This document shows positions 18,029 to 26,036 of a DNA stretch of 64,000 nucleotides, piece after piece. The notes under the pieces are model-generated. The model saw only the letters and a list, made by a program, of their open reading frames with translations. It did no database searches and was not told where the DNA came from. A program made the position numbers and the translations under genes. The DNA comes from Mesorhizobium carmichaelinearum (lineage in GTDB: Bacteria > Pseudomonadota > Alphaproteobacteria > Rhizobiales > Rhizobiaceae). Positions within the stretch are counted from its first letter, which is position 1. Each line of letters opens with the position of its first letter. The stretch is from assembly GCF_900199455.1 (NCBI RefSeq), contig NZ_FZQR01000005.1:124001-188000 (forward strand), in the 5' to 3' direction.

Positions 18029-20710
18029 TCATTTCCTGCCGACCGAGTTGATTTTCTTCAGTTCGGCCTCGAGCGCCTTGGCGTAGGTTTCCATCTCGGC
18101 CCGCGACTTTTCGAGGCCCTTGGCGTATTCGGTCGCGGTTTCATTCGCTGCCCGCACCTGGGCCAACGTGCTTTCCAGGGAGTTCGCGTAGCGCGCGGCT
18201 TCCGAAGCACTTTTCGATCGCTCTTCCAAGGCAGCCTGCAAGCTGCGCACATATTGGCCAACCTCGCCCGTCAAGCCGGTGGCTATGATCGCTTGAGCGG
18301 TCTGTCGCTCGAGCATTGCCCGAACGCCAAGCCGCTCCAAATCCCGGTTGAGCCTGCTTTGCTCCAACTCCGTGCCGATAAGGTAGTCGGAGAGGGGGGC
18401 CAGAGCTGAAGAGGGCAGCGAGTCGATCACCGACGCTATGACGCGCGCATTTGTGTAGGGCCGCGTCGAGCGCAGCATGCTGCCCTTACGTATCCGGTAC
18501 CAAAGCAGAGGCTCCGGCAGGCTCAGGATACGAAATCCCGCGACGGCAATTCGCAGATGCATCTGCCAGTCTTCGTAAGTGACGCCGTGAATTTCGTGGA
18601 AGCCGCCGACCTGGCCAAATATGCCGGTTCGATAAATGCCAGTGCAGTCGCCGAAGCAGTTATGGATGGAGCCGAGCAGAATTGGGCCCGCCGAAAAGTA
18701 ATGCTCCGTTCCGTTCCCGTGCGTCGCGGCGTCTGGTGGCTGGGTTTCATCATGGAAATGTTTGATCCCACAGGTCACCACATCGGCCCTGGACGTTCGG
18801 GCGGCGTTGCAAAGGGTCCGGACCATGTCCGGAAACGCCACATTGTCGTCGTCAAGCAGGATGACGAACTCGGTCGCCGCCGCCCTTATGCCGGTATTGC
18901 GCGCGGCACCGAGATATTTGTTCTCCTGCCTTATCAATTTCAGCTTCAGCGAGCGGTACCGATCCTCGACCGTCTCCAGATATTGCCGGGCCTCCACGCC
19001 TTTGCTTCCATCATCGACCACGACAACGGAAAAGCCCCTTTCCGTCTGCCGCATCAAGCCCTGCAGATTCTGCTCCAAAAGGCGCGGCTGCTCGTACGAT
19101 ATGATCAAGATCGTGGTGTCGGCTGCATCCCTGCGCGGCGTTTGCTTGACCGACGTTCCGGTTTTCTCCGGCAGGATCCGCTGAAAAGCCCGCCGCCAAT
19201 CGTCTTCGGACGCCACATCGCCGATTGCGAGCGTCGAGGTCGTCCGCCATCCTTGCTCGGTCATCCATTGGGTGATCTCGGGGCGCGGCAGGATGACGAA
19301 ATCGGCAAACTCGACCGCCATTTTCTCCAGATACTCGATGCCGATCGTCATCAGGTTCGACGGAAACTCGCCGCGTTGCTGCCGGGTGAAACCGGAGCTT
19401 CCCATGGCCACTACGGCGAGCGGCACTCCGCCAAAGGCCATATCCGTCTGCTTGGCGACGGTGCTGGCGTAGCCCAGGCCATCCCGATCCTGAAAAAGAA
19501 TTGCATCGAATGCCTGGCCGCGGGCGTATCTGAGCAATTGGATTGTCGATGCCAGGAACGAGGGCTGGATCGGAGGGGCATCGATACCGAGATATTCAAC
19601 GTCGAAGCCGCGGCTTGCGGCGAACGCGGCAAAGGCGTCCACATCCGCCGGCTGGAACGTGCCGATTTCGACAATGGAGATATCGATATCGCTGGCAATG
19701 GCAGCGTCGATCGCGGCTCTCTCATCCTTGGCGCCGGGGGCAGGTTTCCAAAACAGGTCGCCGACAAGACATAATCTTCGTCGACCCTGCCCACGGCGCA
19801 TGACCCTTATGCAACGCTGGCTGCCAGCTACTATGGATCGTTGCGAGGTTGGATGCCAGATGCCGTCATAGACCTCATCAAACGACTGCCTTACCGCGCT
19901 GAAAATGGCAGGATCGGGCTGGTGGCCTCGACCGGCGCCGCGCAGTTCGGCGAAGATAGGCGCGATCCATGCCGACCAGATGCCTGGACGCGAGCCAAGG
20001 TCATCGGGTTCGCGATGGTGTCGGAGCTCCTGCGAAAGAAAGTTGTCGATTTCGGAGGCAGCGTCAGCGGCGGAGATTGGCCACGGGATATCGAGGTCTT
20101 CACTCAGGCGGGCCGCGACGGATCTCCAGTCGTCAAGCAGCTGCGCATAATCGCAGAACGCCCTGTCGATCGTCCGCGTATGCTCCTCCGCCGCCAGATT
20201 GTAGCGCAACCACACCAGACCGCCGCGCTCCAAGGACCAGGACTGCCTGTCTCCCGCCAGGCCCTGCCGCTTGGCCAGCGAAAGTGCGACTTCCGCCGGA
20301 TTGCGCGAAATGATTGCGGCGACGCAGCGTATATTCAACTTGGCCAACGCGGCCTGCCATAGCGGGAACAGCAGTGCGATGCGTGGATCTTTCAACACCA
20401 AGAGCGGAGCGTCTGCGTATTCGGCGGCGATCATGTCTTTCAGCGTATCAACGAATGCCGTTGCGGCAGGCGTTTCGAGCCAGGCGGGAGACGGCCCGTG
20501 GACATCGTTCACCGGCGATCCAGCCAGGTCCAGGATCTGGTCGTTGAGACGAATTGCGGCTTCGGGCTCCCAATGGCCGGTCTCGTTGCCCAATTCCTCG
20601 ACGTAGAGGTTGCGCGGCAAGGACGCGCCCAGAAGGCTGAGCATTCGCGTCAAGGCGGACGTGCCGCTGCGATGCATTCCAACGACGACTATGGCGGTTC
20701 TGCTGGTCAC
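18029..20710 (-). CDS. Sulfotransferase-glycosyltransferase fusion with C-terminal coiled coil
   Basis: An 893-residue multidomain protein. Residues 1-215 are sulfotransferase-like, with the loop GMHRSGTSALTRML at 11-24 and an IISRNPAEVALSL 3'-phosphate segment. Residues about 310-520 resemble the N-terminal half of a GT4/GT-B enzyme without a clear EX7E. Residues 530-760 are a GT2 domain (VVVVDDGS at 562-569, DDD at 620-622). Residues about 820-893 are Glu/Ala/Lys-rich heptads, probably a coiled coil. The start is GTG. It is transcribed toward the GT2 operon and is divergent from the methyltransferase gene. It could assemble and sulfate one sugar unit on a single polypeptide. Confidence 0.82.
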   Translation of the reverse strand: MTSRTAIVVVGMHRSGTSALTRMLSLLGASLPRNLYVEELGNETGHWEPEAAIRLNDQILDLAGSPVNDVHGPSPAWLETPAATAFVDTLKDMIAAEYADAPLLVLKDPRIALLFPLWQAALAKLNIRCVAAIISRNPAEVALSLAKRQGLAGDRQSWSLERGGLVWLRYNLAAEEHTRTIDRAFCDYAQLLDDWRSVAARLSEDLDIPWPISAADAASEIDNFLSQELRHHREPDDLGSRPGIWSAWIAPIFAELRGAGRGHQPDPAIFSAVRQSFDEVYDGIWHPTSQRSIVAGSQRCIRVMRRGQGRRRLCLVGDLFWKPAPGAKDERAAIDAAIASDIDISIVEIGTFQPADVDAFAAFAASRGFDVEYLGIDAPPIQPSFLASTIQLLRYARGQAFDAILFQDRDGLGYASTVAKQTDMAFGGVPLAVVAMGSSGFTRQQRGEFPSNLMTIGIEYLEKMAVEFADFVILPRPEITQWMTEQGWRTTSTLAIGDVASEDDWRRAFQRILPEKTGTSVKQTPRRDAADTTILIISYEQPRLLEQNLQGLMRQTERGFSVVVVDDGSKGVEARQYLETVEDRYRSLKLKLIRQENKYLGAARNTGIRAAATEFVILLDDDNVAFPDMVRTLCNAARTSRADVVTCGIKHFHDETQPPDAATHGNGTEHYFSAGPILLGSIHNCFGDCTGIYRTGIFGQVGGFHEIHGVTYEDWQMHLRIAVAGFRILSLPEPLLWYRIRKGSMLRSTRPYTNARVIASVIDSLPSSALAPLSDYLIGTELEQSRLNRDLERLGVRAMLERQTAQAIIATGLTGEVGQYVRSLQAALEERSKSASEAARYANSLESTLAQVRAANETATEYAKGLEKSRAEMETYAKALEAELKKINSVGRK

Positions 20711-20875
20711 GATATTTCCACCGATACATGCTTCCTAAGCGCGAATTGGGCTGGTCTTTTGGCAACGGCAGGATGCACATGCATAGTCGCCTGGCAGTGT
20801 CCTGACCGAAATGGCACCCTTGGATCAAACGTTCATCTCCTGATTGACGCAGGACTTTGGTTGGAGATTAGAGAG

Positions 20876-21595
20876 ATGCACTACCAAGCACCAGCGTCGA
20901 GTTCGGCTGAAAGGGAGCGCGCCCAGGCGATCGTCTCGCAAGTGCCGCACTGGCATCACAGGTTCGAAGTGTTCCCTGGCGTGGTGACCCCAGGCAGCTA
21001 CGATCCTCAATTTCTGCTCGAAAAGCTGCAGTTGCCGACCGACATGACCGGCATGCGAGCGTTGGATATCGGCCCTTCGGACGGGTTCTTTTCGATGAAT
21101 ATGGCGCGTCGTGGCGCCCGGGTCACGGCAGTCGACTACCGAGCGAAGGACGGTCACGGATTTGGGGCCATGGAGCGACTCACCGGCCTGGAGTTCGATT
21201 ACAGGCAGATGAACCTGTACGACATACCCGCCTCAGATATTGGCGACTTCGATCTCGTGCTGTTTCTAGGCGTTCTTTATCACCTGCCTGACATGATTCG
21301 TGCTCTGGATATTGTCGCGCGGCTGTGCCGCAGCCGCCTGCTTGTCGAAACGCAGTTCGAGCCGGACCTGATGCCCGGCGTGGCGGTGGCGCGATATTAC
21401 GAAGCCGGCACGCTCGCCAACGACATCACCAACTTCTGGGTGCCGAACAGGGAATGTCTCTTTGCGATTTTGCGGGATACAGGCTTCCATATGAGGCGAG
21501 AAGATAGCTGGGGCAAGCGCCTGCTGGTCGACAGCTCGCGCTTCAAGACAAACACGAGGAAGATGGACCTCGCCTACGGCTTGATTCCGGGTTGA
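20876..21595 (+). CDS. Class I SAM-dependent methyltransferase
   Basis: A 239-residue methyltransferase. Motif I is ALDIGPSDGFFSM, followed by VTAVDYR as the acidic ribose-binding strand and FDLVLFLGVLYHLPD as motif IV. The last resembles CmoB/DUF1698-type methyltransferases. I chose the ATG at 20876, with GGAG 8 nt upstream, because the longer open frame (from 20498) runs antisense through the neighbouring GT fusion. It is the rightmost island gene. A role in capping or decorating the glycan is inferred from context; a small-molecule or tRNA substrate cannot be excluded. Confidence 0.85.
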   Translation: MHYQAPASSSAERERAQAIVSQVPHWHHRFEVFPGVVTPGSYDPQFLLEKLQLPTDMTGMRALDIGPSDGFFSMNMARRGARVTAVDYRAKDGHGFGAMERLTGLEFDYRQMNLYDIPASDIGDFDLVLFLGVLYHLPDMIRALDIVARLCRSRLLVETQFEPDLMPGVAVARYYEAGTLANDITNFWVPNRECLFAILRDTGFHMRREDSWGKRLLVDSSRFKTNTRKMDLAYGLIPG

Positions 21596-21694
21596 AGGGT
21601 CGAGGAATGAAATCCCGACCGGCAACGGCAGGTAGTCGAACTCGCCTTGGCGAGGTGTTGCTGTTTCGATCCGGACGGTGCCGTTTCGAGTGCC

Positions 21695-22231
21695 TCACAA
21701 CAAAAACGTCTGCCTCTCCCGCAACGTAGCCGCAATCGCCGCAATCCCCTCCTCGATCTCGCGCTTACCCGCCAGGATCGCATCCCCCGCCACACCTTCC
21801 AGCATCGAGCGCAGCAGCTCCGCCTGGCCGACCAGCACCGCATCCTTCTCCGCCAGCGCGGCGAGCGTGGCGGCTTCCTGGCGGTAGCGCTGGGTCATGC
21901 GGTCGTTTTCCGGCACCGGCTGGTGGCGGATCAGGCCTTCCAGCGCGCCGACCTCGCGGCCCAGGCGCTCGAGCGCCTGGGCGTTGGCGACGATCGTCGC
22001 GTCGGGGAAGGGGTTGGCGCGGGTCGGCGGCGGGATGTTCTCGCGGCGGTAGCGGGCCTCGGCGTCGTCGAGGCCCGCCCGGGCGCGGTTGAGCAGCGAG
22101 CAGGCCATCTGGCGCACGCGCTGGTCGTCGGCGCGCAGCTGGTTTTCCTGGCGGTAGAAATTGTAGCCATAGCCGTAGAACAGGTTGATCCCGACCCTGG
22201 CGAGCGGGCCGGCTTCGTAGAAGCGGCTCAT
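21695..22231 (-). CDS. Conserved hypothetical protein (intact copy of duplicated gene)
   Basis: A 178-residue soluble protein I do not recognise. It begins with an aromatic stretch (GINLFYGYGYNFYR) and is then largely helical and Arg/Ala/Glu-rich. Its ATG overlaps the stop of the SPFH gene (ATGA), so the two are translationally coupled and probably act together. A 137-residue copy of its C-terminal part lies at 9248-9661. Its 3' end marks the right boundary of the glycan island. Confidence 0.75.
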   Translation of the reverse strand: MSRFYEAGPLARVGINLFYGYGYNFYRQENQLRADDQRVRQMACSLLNRARAGLDDAEARYRRENIPPPTRANPFPDATIVANAQALERLGREVGALEGLIRHQPVPENDRMTQRYRQEAATLAALAEKDAVLVGQAELLRSMLEGVAGDAILAGKREIEEGIAAIAATLRERQTFLL

Positions 22232-23061
22232 CTTGTCGCGCCCACCTCATCGCCCAGGGGATAGAAGCCCGTCGGCTGGCCGCCGATGTGGAAGGGCACG
22301 CCGGCGGCGGCATTGGGCGCCGAAACCAGGCCTTTGTCGGCCATGCGCAAGGCCAGATAATAGCGGACCGACTCGATGGGGGTGAGCCCTATCGCCTGCA
22401 GCGAGATCAGCTCGCGCATGCGCTCGTCGCGCGGCATGATCAGCACCTTGAGGTCGTTGAGCATAATGCCGTAGACCTTGAGGAAATCGGTGAGATGCGC
22501 CTTCACCGCCTCGCGCACGTCGCTGATGCGCTCGTTGACGTTCTCCATCTTGGTGATCTGGATGATCTGGTTGATCGCCTGCTCGATGGCCGGACCGGCA
22601 TAGTCGGCGATTTCCTTGGTGTCGATCACGGCACCGGCGAACGGCATGTGGGTGATGAGATCGAGCGCCGCTTCCTTGCTGTCGATGTGGATGTAGTAGT
22701 CGACGACATAGGACATCTCCGCCATCTCGGCGCTGGTGGCGACGCCCTCGTTGCGAACCAGCAGCTTGGAACGATTGATGTAGATGACCTCGTAGACCCA
22801 GGGCGAGGAGCCGCCGAAGAAGCCCTGGACGACCGACCCGACCAGCGGCTTGTCCGGCGTCTGCAGCGCATATTGGCCGGTCTCGTAGACGTTGAGCACC
22901 GCGCCGCGCGACTTCAGGATGCAGAAATGGTTGCTTTCGACCGTCAGCAGCGAGCCCGAGACGATGCTCTCGTCGACGATCTTCATCGCCACGGTCCTGG
23001 TGCCGAGCGCGTCCGTGCCGTCGCGCTGCAGCGACGTGATGACCTGTCTGGTGATTGCCAT
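22228..23061 (-). CDS. SPFH/band-7 domain protein
   Basis: A 277-residue protein with the SPFH fold (beta strands through residue about 120, then long helices: ITKMENVNERISDVREAVKAHLTDFLKVYG). It has no evident N-terminal membrane helix, so it may attach peripherally or through partners. The ATG at 23059-23061 is preceded by AGGAGGGG, a strong ribosome binding site; the longer frame to 23310 lacks support. SPFH proteins form cage-like oligomers that organise membrane microdomains. It is followed by an overlapping hypothetical gene and preceded by a small membrane protein gene, suggesting a three-gene membrane-organisation unit. Confidence 0.85.
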   Translation of the reverse strand: MAITRQVITSLQRDGTDALGTRTVAMKIVDESIVSGSLLTVESNHFCILKSRGAVLNVYETGQYALQTPDKPLVGSVVQGFFGGSSPWVYEVIYINRSKLLVRNEGVATSAEMAEMSYVVDYYIHIDSKEAALDLITHMPFAGAVIDTKEIADYAGPAIEQAINQIIQITKMENVNERISDVREAVKAHLTDFLKVYGIMLNDLKVLIMPRDERMRELISLQAIGLTPIESVRYYLALRMADKGLVSAPNAAAGVPFHIGGQPTGFYPLGDEVGATR

Positions 23062-23155
23062 AGTGAATTCCCCTCCTGATGTACCGGCACGCCCTGCGCG
23101 TGCCCGATCCTGTTGACTTGCGGCCAGGCGGAGCCGGATGGCCCCACCAGCCCGC

Positions 23156-23629
23156 TCAGCGATTTGTCTGCCGCGCTTTCGCCGGCCCTGAATGACTGGG
23201 CGAACAGAGGCCCTTGCCGCCAAAGGCCTGCTGCAGCCGTGCGGTGCGGTCGGTGCGCTGGCGGTAGCCGCCGTCGCCATCGAGCAGATATTTTGCCCGC
23301 TGTTTTTCACGCGGCTGCGATGCCGTCGTCTTTGACGAGACTGCTTTCCTGATCGGCTCTATCGCCTCGGTGGACCTGCGGTCGGTCCTGATCCCAGAGT
23401 CCTGCATGGCCCGGCCGACGGCCTGCTCGATCAGGTCCTTGCTGTTCTGGCCAAGGAAGCTCGACACCAGCCCGGCAACATCGGTGGCGATGTCCTCGAC
23501 CTGATCGTCGTCGGTGGACGCGGTCAGCGGCGAAGCGCCCGACGGCACGCCCTTTTCCGGGCGCCGGCTCTTGCCCAGCTGGCGCCAGAGGATGAATGCG
23601 AAGATGAGTGCAAAGACAAAAAACGACAT
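23156..23629 (-). CDS. Hypothetical protein with N-terminal membrane helix
   Basis: A 157-residue protein starting with a strongly hydrophobic segment (MSFFVFALIFAFILW), then a basic stretch RQLGKSRRPEK and a hydrophilic tail. It looks like a small single-pass membrane protein with a cytoplasmic domain. I took the ATG at 23627-23629 because the upstream extension to 23725 has no membrane or family logic. The last 40 residues are low-complexity and may be a shifted frame. It lies 94 bp upstream of the SPFH gene on the same strand. No known family recognised. Confidence 0.55.
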   Translation of the reverse strand: MSFFVFALIFAFILWRQLGKSRRPEKGVPSGASPLTASTDDDQVEDIATDVAGLVSSFLGQNSKDLIEQAVGRAMQDSGIRTDRRSTEAIEPIRKAVSSKTTASQPREKQRAKYLLDGDGGYRQRTDRTARLQQAFGGKGLCSPSHSGPAKARQTNR

Positions 23630-24045
23630 TCGACCAGCCCCGTTCCGTGGTCCGCGTTGATTGCAGGATTGATATGTTCCGCCCGTCCAGCGCGCCTTTG
23701 GCGCCGCACGCTCGTCCTCAGGCACGAATGATCCACCTTCCGCTGTTCAGCGGATCAATGGCGGCGCCTGTCGACTTCCCTCCCAGTTAACGCGTCAAAC
23801 ACATTTCTTTCCCGAACGGGGCTGTCCGGGAACCATGGATGGGCAAAAGCTGCGTCGTTGATAAGGGAAGTCTCAAAGGGCAGCCATACACATTATCGAG
23901 AGCGAATATGGTCGCGGGCGTTGCTGGTGTTCCTGATGGGGCGCCGTCTCTGACAGCAAGACGCGTTCTCCCGGGTCGGGGCAGGGGGCTGTCACATAGG
24001 GCAGCGCCAGCCCCCTCTCCGTCCGCTTCGCGGTGTCCAGCCGAT

Positions 24046-24612
24046 AGATGGGTAACACTTTAAACCGGATACATGGGTAACAGTTCTCCCCCTATGCGTC
24101 CGTCGCAGCGCCAAGCGGTTTGGTTGGCGCGGCGCTGCGACGGACAAGCTTCATGCGCCTGGTGTCGATGATGCCGAGCGGATGAGCATGGAAGCTGAGC
24201 ATCCATTCGCCGTCTTCGGTCTCTGCGGCGGCGACCGCTTCGCCGGCCAGTGTTTGCGAGACATAGACGAAGCCGCCATTCCACTTGATCTCGCCATTGT
24301 GGCGCACACGGCGCACCGCCGCCTCGTCCGGATAATCGGGCTCGGGCGGCGTTCTTGGCATGGCGCGCCGTGAGGGGCGGTAATGCTGGGCTGGGGTGTC
24401 CATGGCGAGTGCCTCATGCGGGCGTTCCTCATTGTAGCTGCGCCGGAAGGCCTCGAAGGCTTGGCCCTGGGCTGTTCTGTCGGCCGCGGGTTCCTTAGCC
24501 ATCGGCAGCATGGTCAGATGAAAGCGCTCATGGCGTCCGTTCTGCTGCGGCTTGCCGGGCGCAATCCGCTCCAGCGTGATACCGAGCTTGATGAAGCGCG
24601 CCGAATGGCTGC
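24046..24612 (-). mobile_element. IS481-type insertion sequence remnant
   Basis: One IS end appears preserved: ATGGGTAACA occurs at 24048-24057 and 24073-24082, the type of repeated TTACCCAT terminal and subterminal motif seen in IS481-family ends. The transposase reading frame follows on the minus strand from about 24610 to 24092, but its 5' part and the other IS end are missing. The remnant stops abruptly where DOPA-dioxygenase-like sequence begins, so the second end was lost by deletion. Confidence 0.65.
24092..24612 (-). pseudogene. C-terminal fragment of IS481-family transposase
   Basis: The fragment covers the second half of a DDE integrase-like transposase. [22 protein letters not shown] includes the region of the catalytic Glu (NGRHERFH), and FRRSYNEERPHEALAMDTPAQHY is the conserved tail. 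The C-terminal extension (EAAVRRVRHNGEIKWNGGFVYVS) is characteristic of the family. There is no start and no upstream catalytic Asp residues, so it is not functional. Beyond about 24612 the open frame is only antisense to the adjacent gene remnant. Confidence 0.8.
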
Positions 24613-24926
24613 GGCTGCGCATCGGCGAGCGGTTCCGTGTGCGCCTGGGCAATTGGCACGACAAACAGGTCGGCCCGCATGACCAGCCCATGTACCAGGT
24701 CTCCTTCGCCAACGAGATTTTTGGCACGCTCGTTCCGTGGCTGATGCTGAACCATGGCGGCCTCAGCATCCTCATCCACCCGAATACGGAGAACCCCAAG
24801 CGCGACCATCTGGTCGATCCGGTCTGGATCGGCCGGCCGCTGGGTGTGCACGGCGATGTCCTTCCGGACGATCACGAGGCGGAAGAGGCGCTGGAGGTTA
24901 ACACCGAGCCGTCGCTGCCGGCGTAG
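24605..24926 (+). pseudogene. 3' fragment of a DOPA 4,5-dioxygenase-like gene
   Basis: About 105 residues beginning near [20 protein letters not shown] and including [38 protein letters not shown], which match the C-terminal two thirds of DOPA 4,5-dioxygenase family proteins (ring-opening of dihydroxyphenylalanine-type catechols). The N-terminal part with the first metal-binding His is missing because the IS481 remnant abuts it on the left. The apparent ATG at 24552 lies inside IS sequence. The gene is therefore truncated and probably dead. Confidence 0.75.
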
Positions 24927-25450
24927 ACCGGCGTGGCCCGGCCCCCATGTCGGACGTTGAGATTGACCCTGCCATGTCCTGTTCGCCTACATTCCAGCGG
25001 CGCACCAACAGTCGTGGTTGCGCCATTAGCCGCCGGGCGTGAGACCCCCAGGTCAACTACCTGAACAACTCATCGCACTGATCGCCGTCGCTCCGCACCC
25101 ATCGCCTCCGGATCTTTTCGCACACTGAATCACGCTCAGCGACCGACCGCGAGCGTCTTCTTAAACAAGCTGTCGCTCGGTCCTCCCGCTGCACCGGAGA
25201 CGGTCGGCTGCAGCTCGATGAGGGCGCTCAAGCTCCAAGATGGTGTATGTCACTGAGCGAACGGGATACTCAGACATTGTTAACCAGAATGGCACAACGC
25301 ATGTAATGAGAAAATTCTGAATTGCGGCGACAATTGCGTGTACAGAGCAGTAGCCATGTTGCCGGTAACTGGTTTCCGGGTTACGAATGATGAATCGAGG
25401 AGCTCATTCTACACTCAGAACATCTAAAAAATTGTTCGAGTTGATGGTCT
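24927..25450. other. 524-bp region without recognisable gene
   Basis: No open frame with family similarity or good start, no tRNA and no clear repeat is visible. The sequence becomes more AT-rich from about 25250 to the next gene (for example GAGAAAATTCTGAATT near 25306), which could hold a promoter for the small membrane-protein gene at 25451. It is next to decayed genes, so it may itself be degraded sequence. Confidence 0.5.
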
Positions 25451-25893
25451 ATGGACGAAATTGAAATAAGGGCGACCACGTTTGGGTACGTCATTGTAGG
25501 TGTGCTTTTGGGGCCGCTCGTACTGCTCTATGGTTACAATGTCTTGTCTCACAGGACCGGGCTTCTTCCCCTTCTTTACCCAGCCACGCTATTGATTTTG
25601 GCGTGGCTTTGGCTCTCGGCCTTCGGATCCAAGTTAGGGGCGGACGTTTGATCTACCGCACATTGTTTGGCCGCGCGCAAATTTCTTTGAGCGGCGTTAC
25701 TTCGGCAGCCTTCGAGTCGGGCGTTCAACGGCGGTCAGATGTCTTCCGCAGCTGGCGGCGATTGAGATTATCAAGCATTAATGGCCTCCATAGCAGCGTG
25801 TTCATAAATACAACGGTGTTCAAGCGAGCTGACATTCTGAGGTTGTTGTCGATTCTGGAAGCCTACAACGTTAAATTGAAGCGAAGTGTGTAA
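25451..25893 (+). pseudogene. Frameshifted small membrane protein (PH-domain-like)
   Basis: Two overlapping frames make one sensible protein. Frame 25451-25651 gives an N-terminal part with two hydrophobic helices (FGYVIVGVLLGPLVLLYG and LLYPATLLILAWLWLSAFGS). Frame 25603-25893 continues with IQVRGGRLIYRTLFGRAQISL, the type of beta-strand start seen after the helices in bacterial PH-domain membrane proteins. The change of frame would occur around 25628-25640. It may be a real inactivating indel or a sequencing error; no slippery heptamer is obvious. Lower GC than the surroundings suggests foreign origin. Confidence 0.6.
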
Positions 25894-26036
25894 AAGCCCG
25901 GCCACCTTTCCTGATCGTGTCGAGGGGGAGTCGGCGGAGCGGCAGATCAGTTCTGACCTCAACTCGCTATTTCGGACGTCCAACCTGAGTTAAAGTCGTC
26001 GGAGCTGTTGATCATTCGGAGATGAACCTATTCCAT

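Larger units (their letters stand above)
9731..21694. mobile_element. 12-kb surface-glycan biosynthesis island bracketed by direct repeats
   Basis: Seven genes for glycosyl, sulfo, prenyl and methyl transfer lie between the truncated copy at 9248-9730 and the intact copy from 21695. The repeats are in direct orientation, which fits insertion or duplication with recombination. I see no integrase, transposase or tRNA at either edge, so the mechanism is unknown. The outermost glycosyltransferase gene ends only 9 bp from the broken repeat. All genes appear intact, so the cargo is probably functional. Confidence 0.6.

Noticed and set aside
22228..23310. Longer start of the SPFH protein at 23310
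   Set aside because: The upstream 83 codons are Ala/Arg-rich and lack similarity, while a strong AGGAGG site precedes the ATG at 23059-23061.
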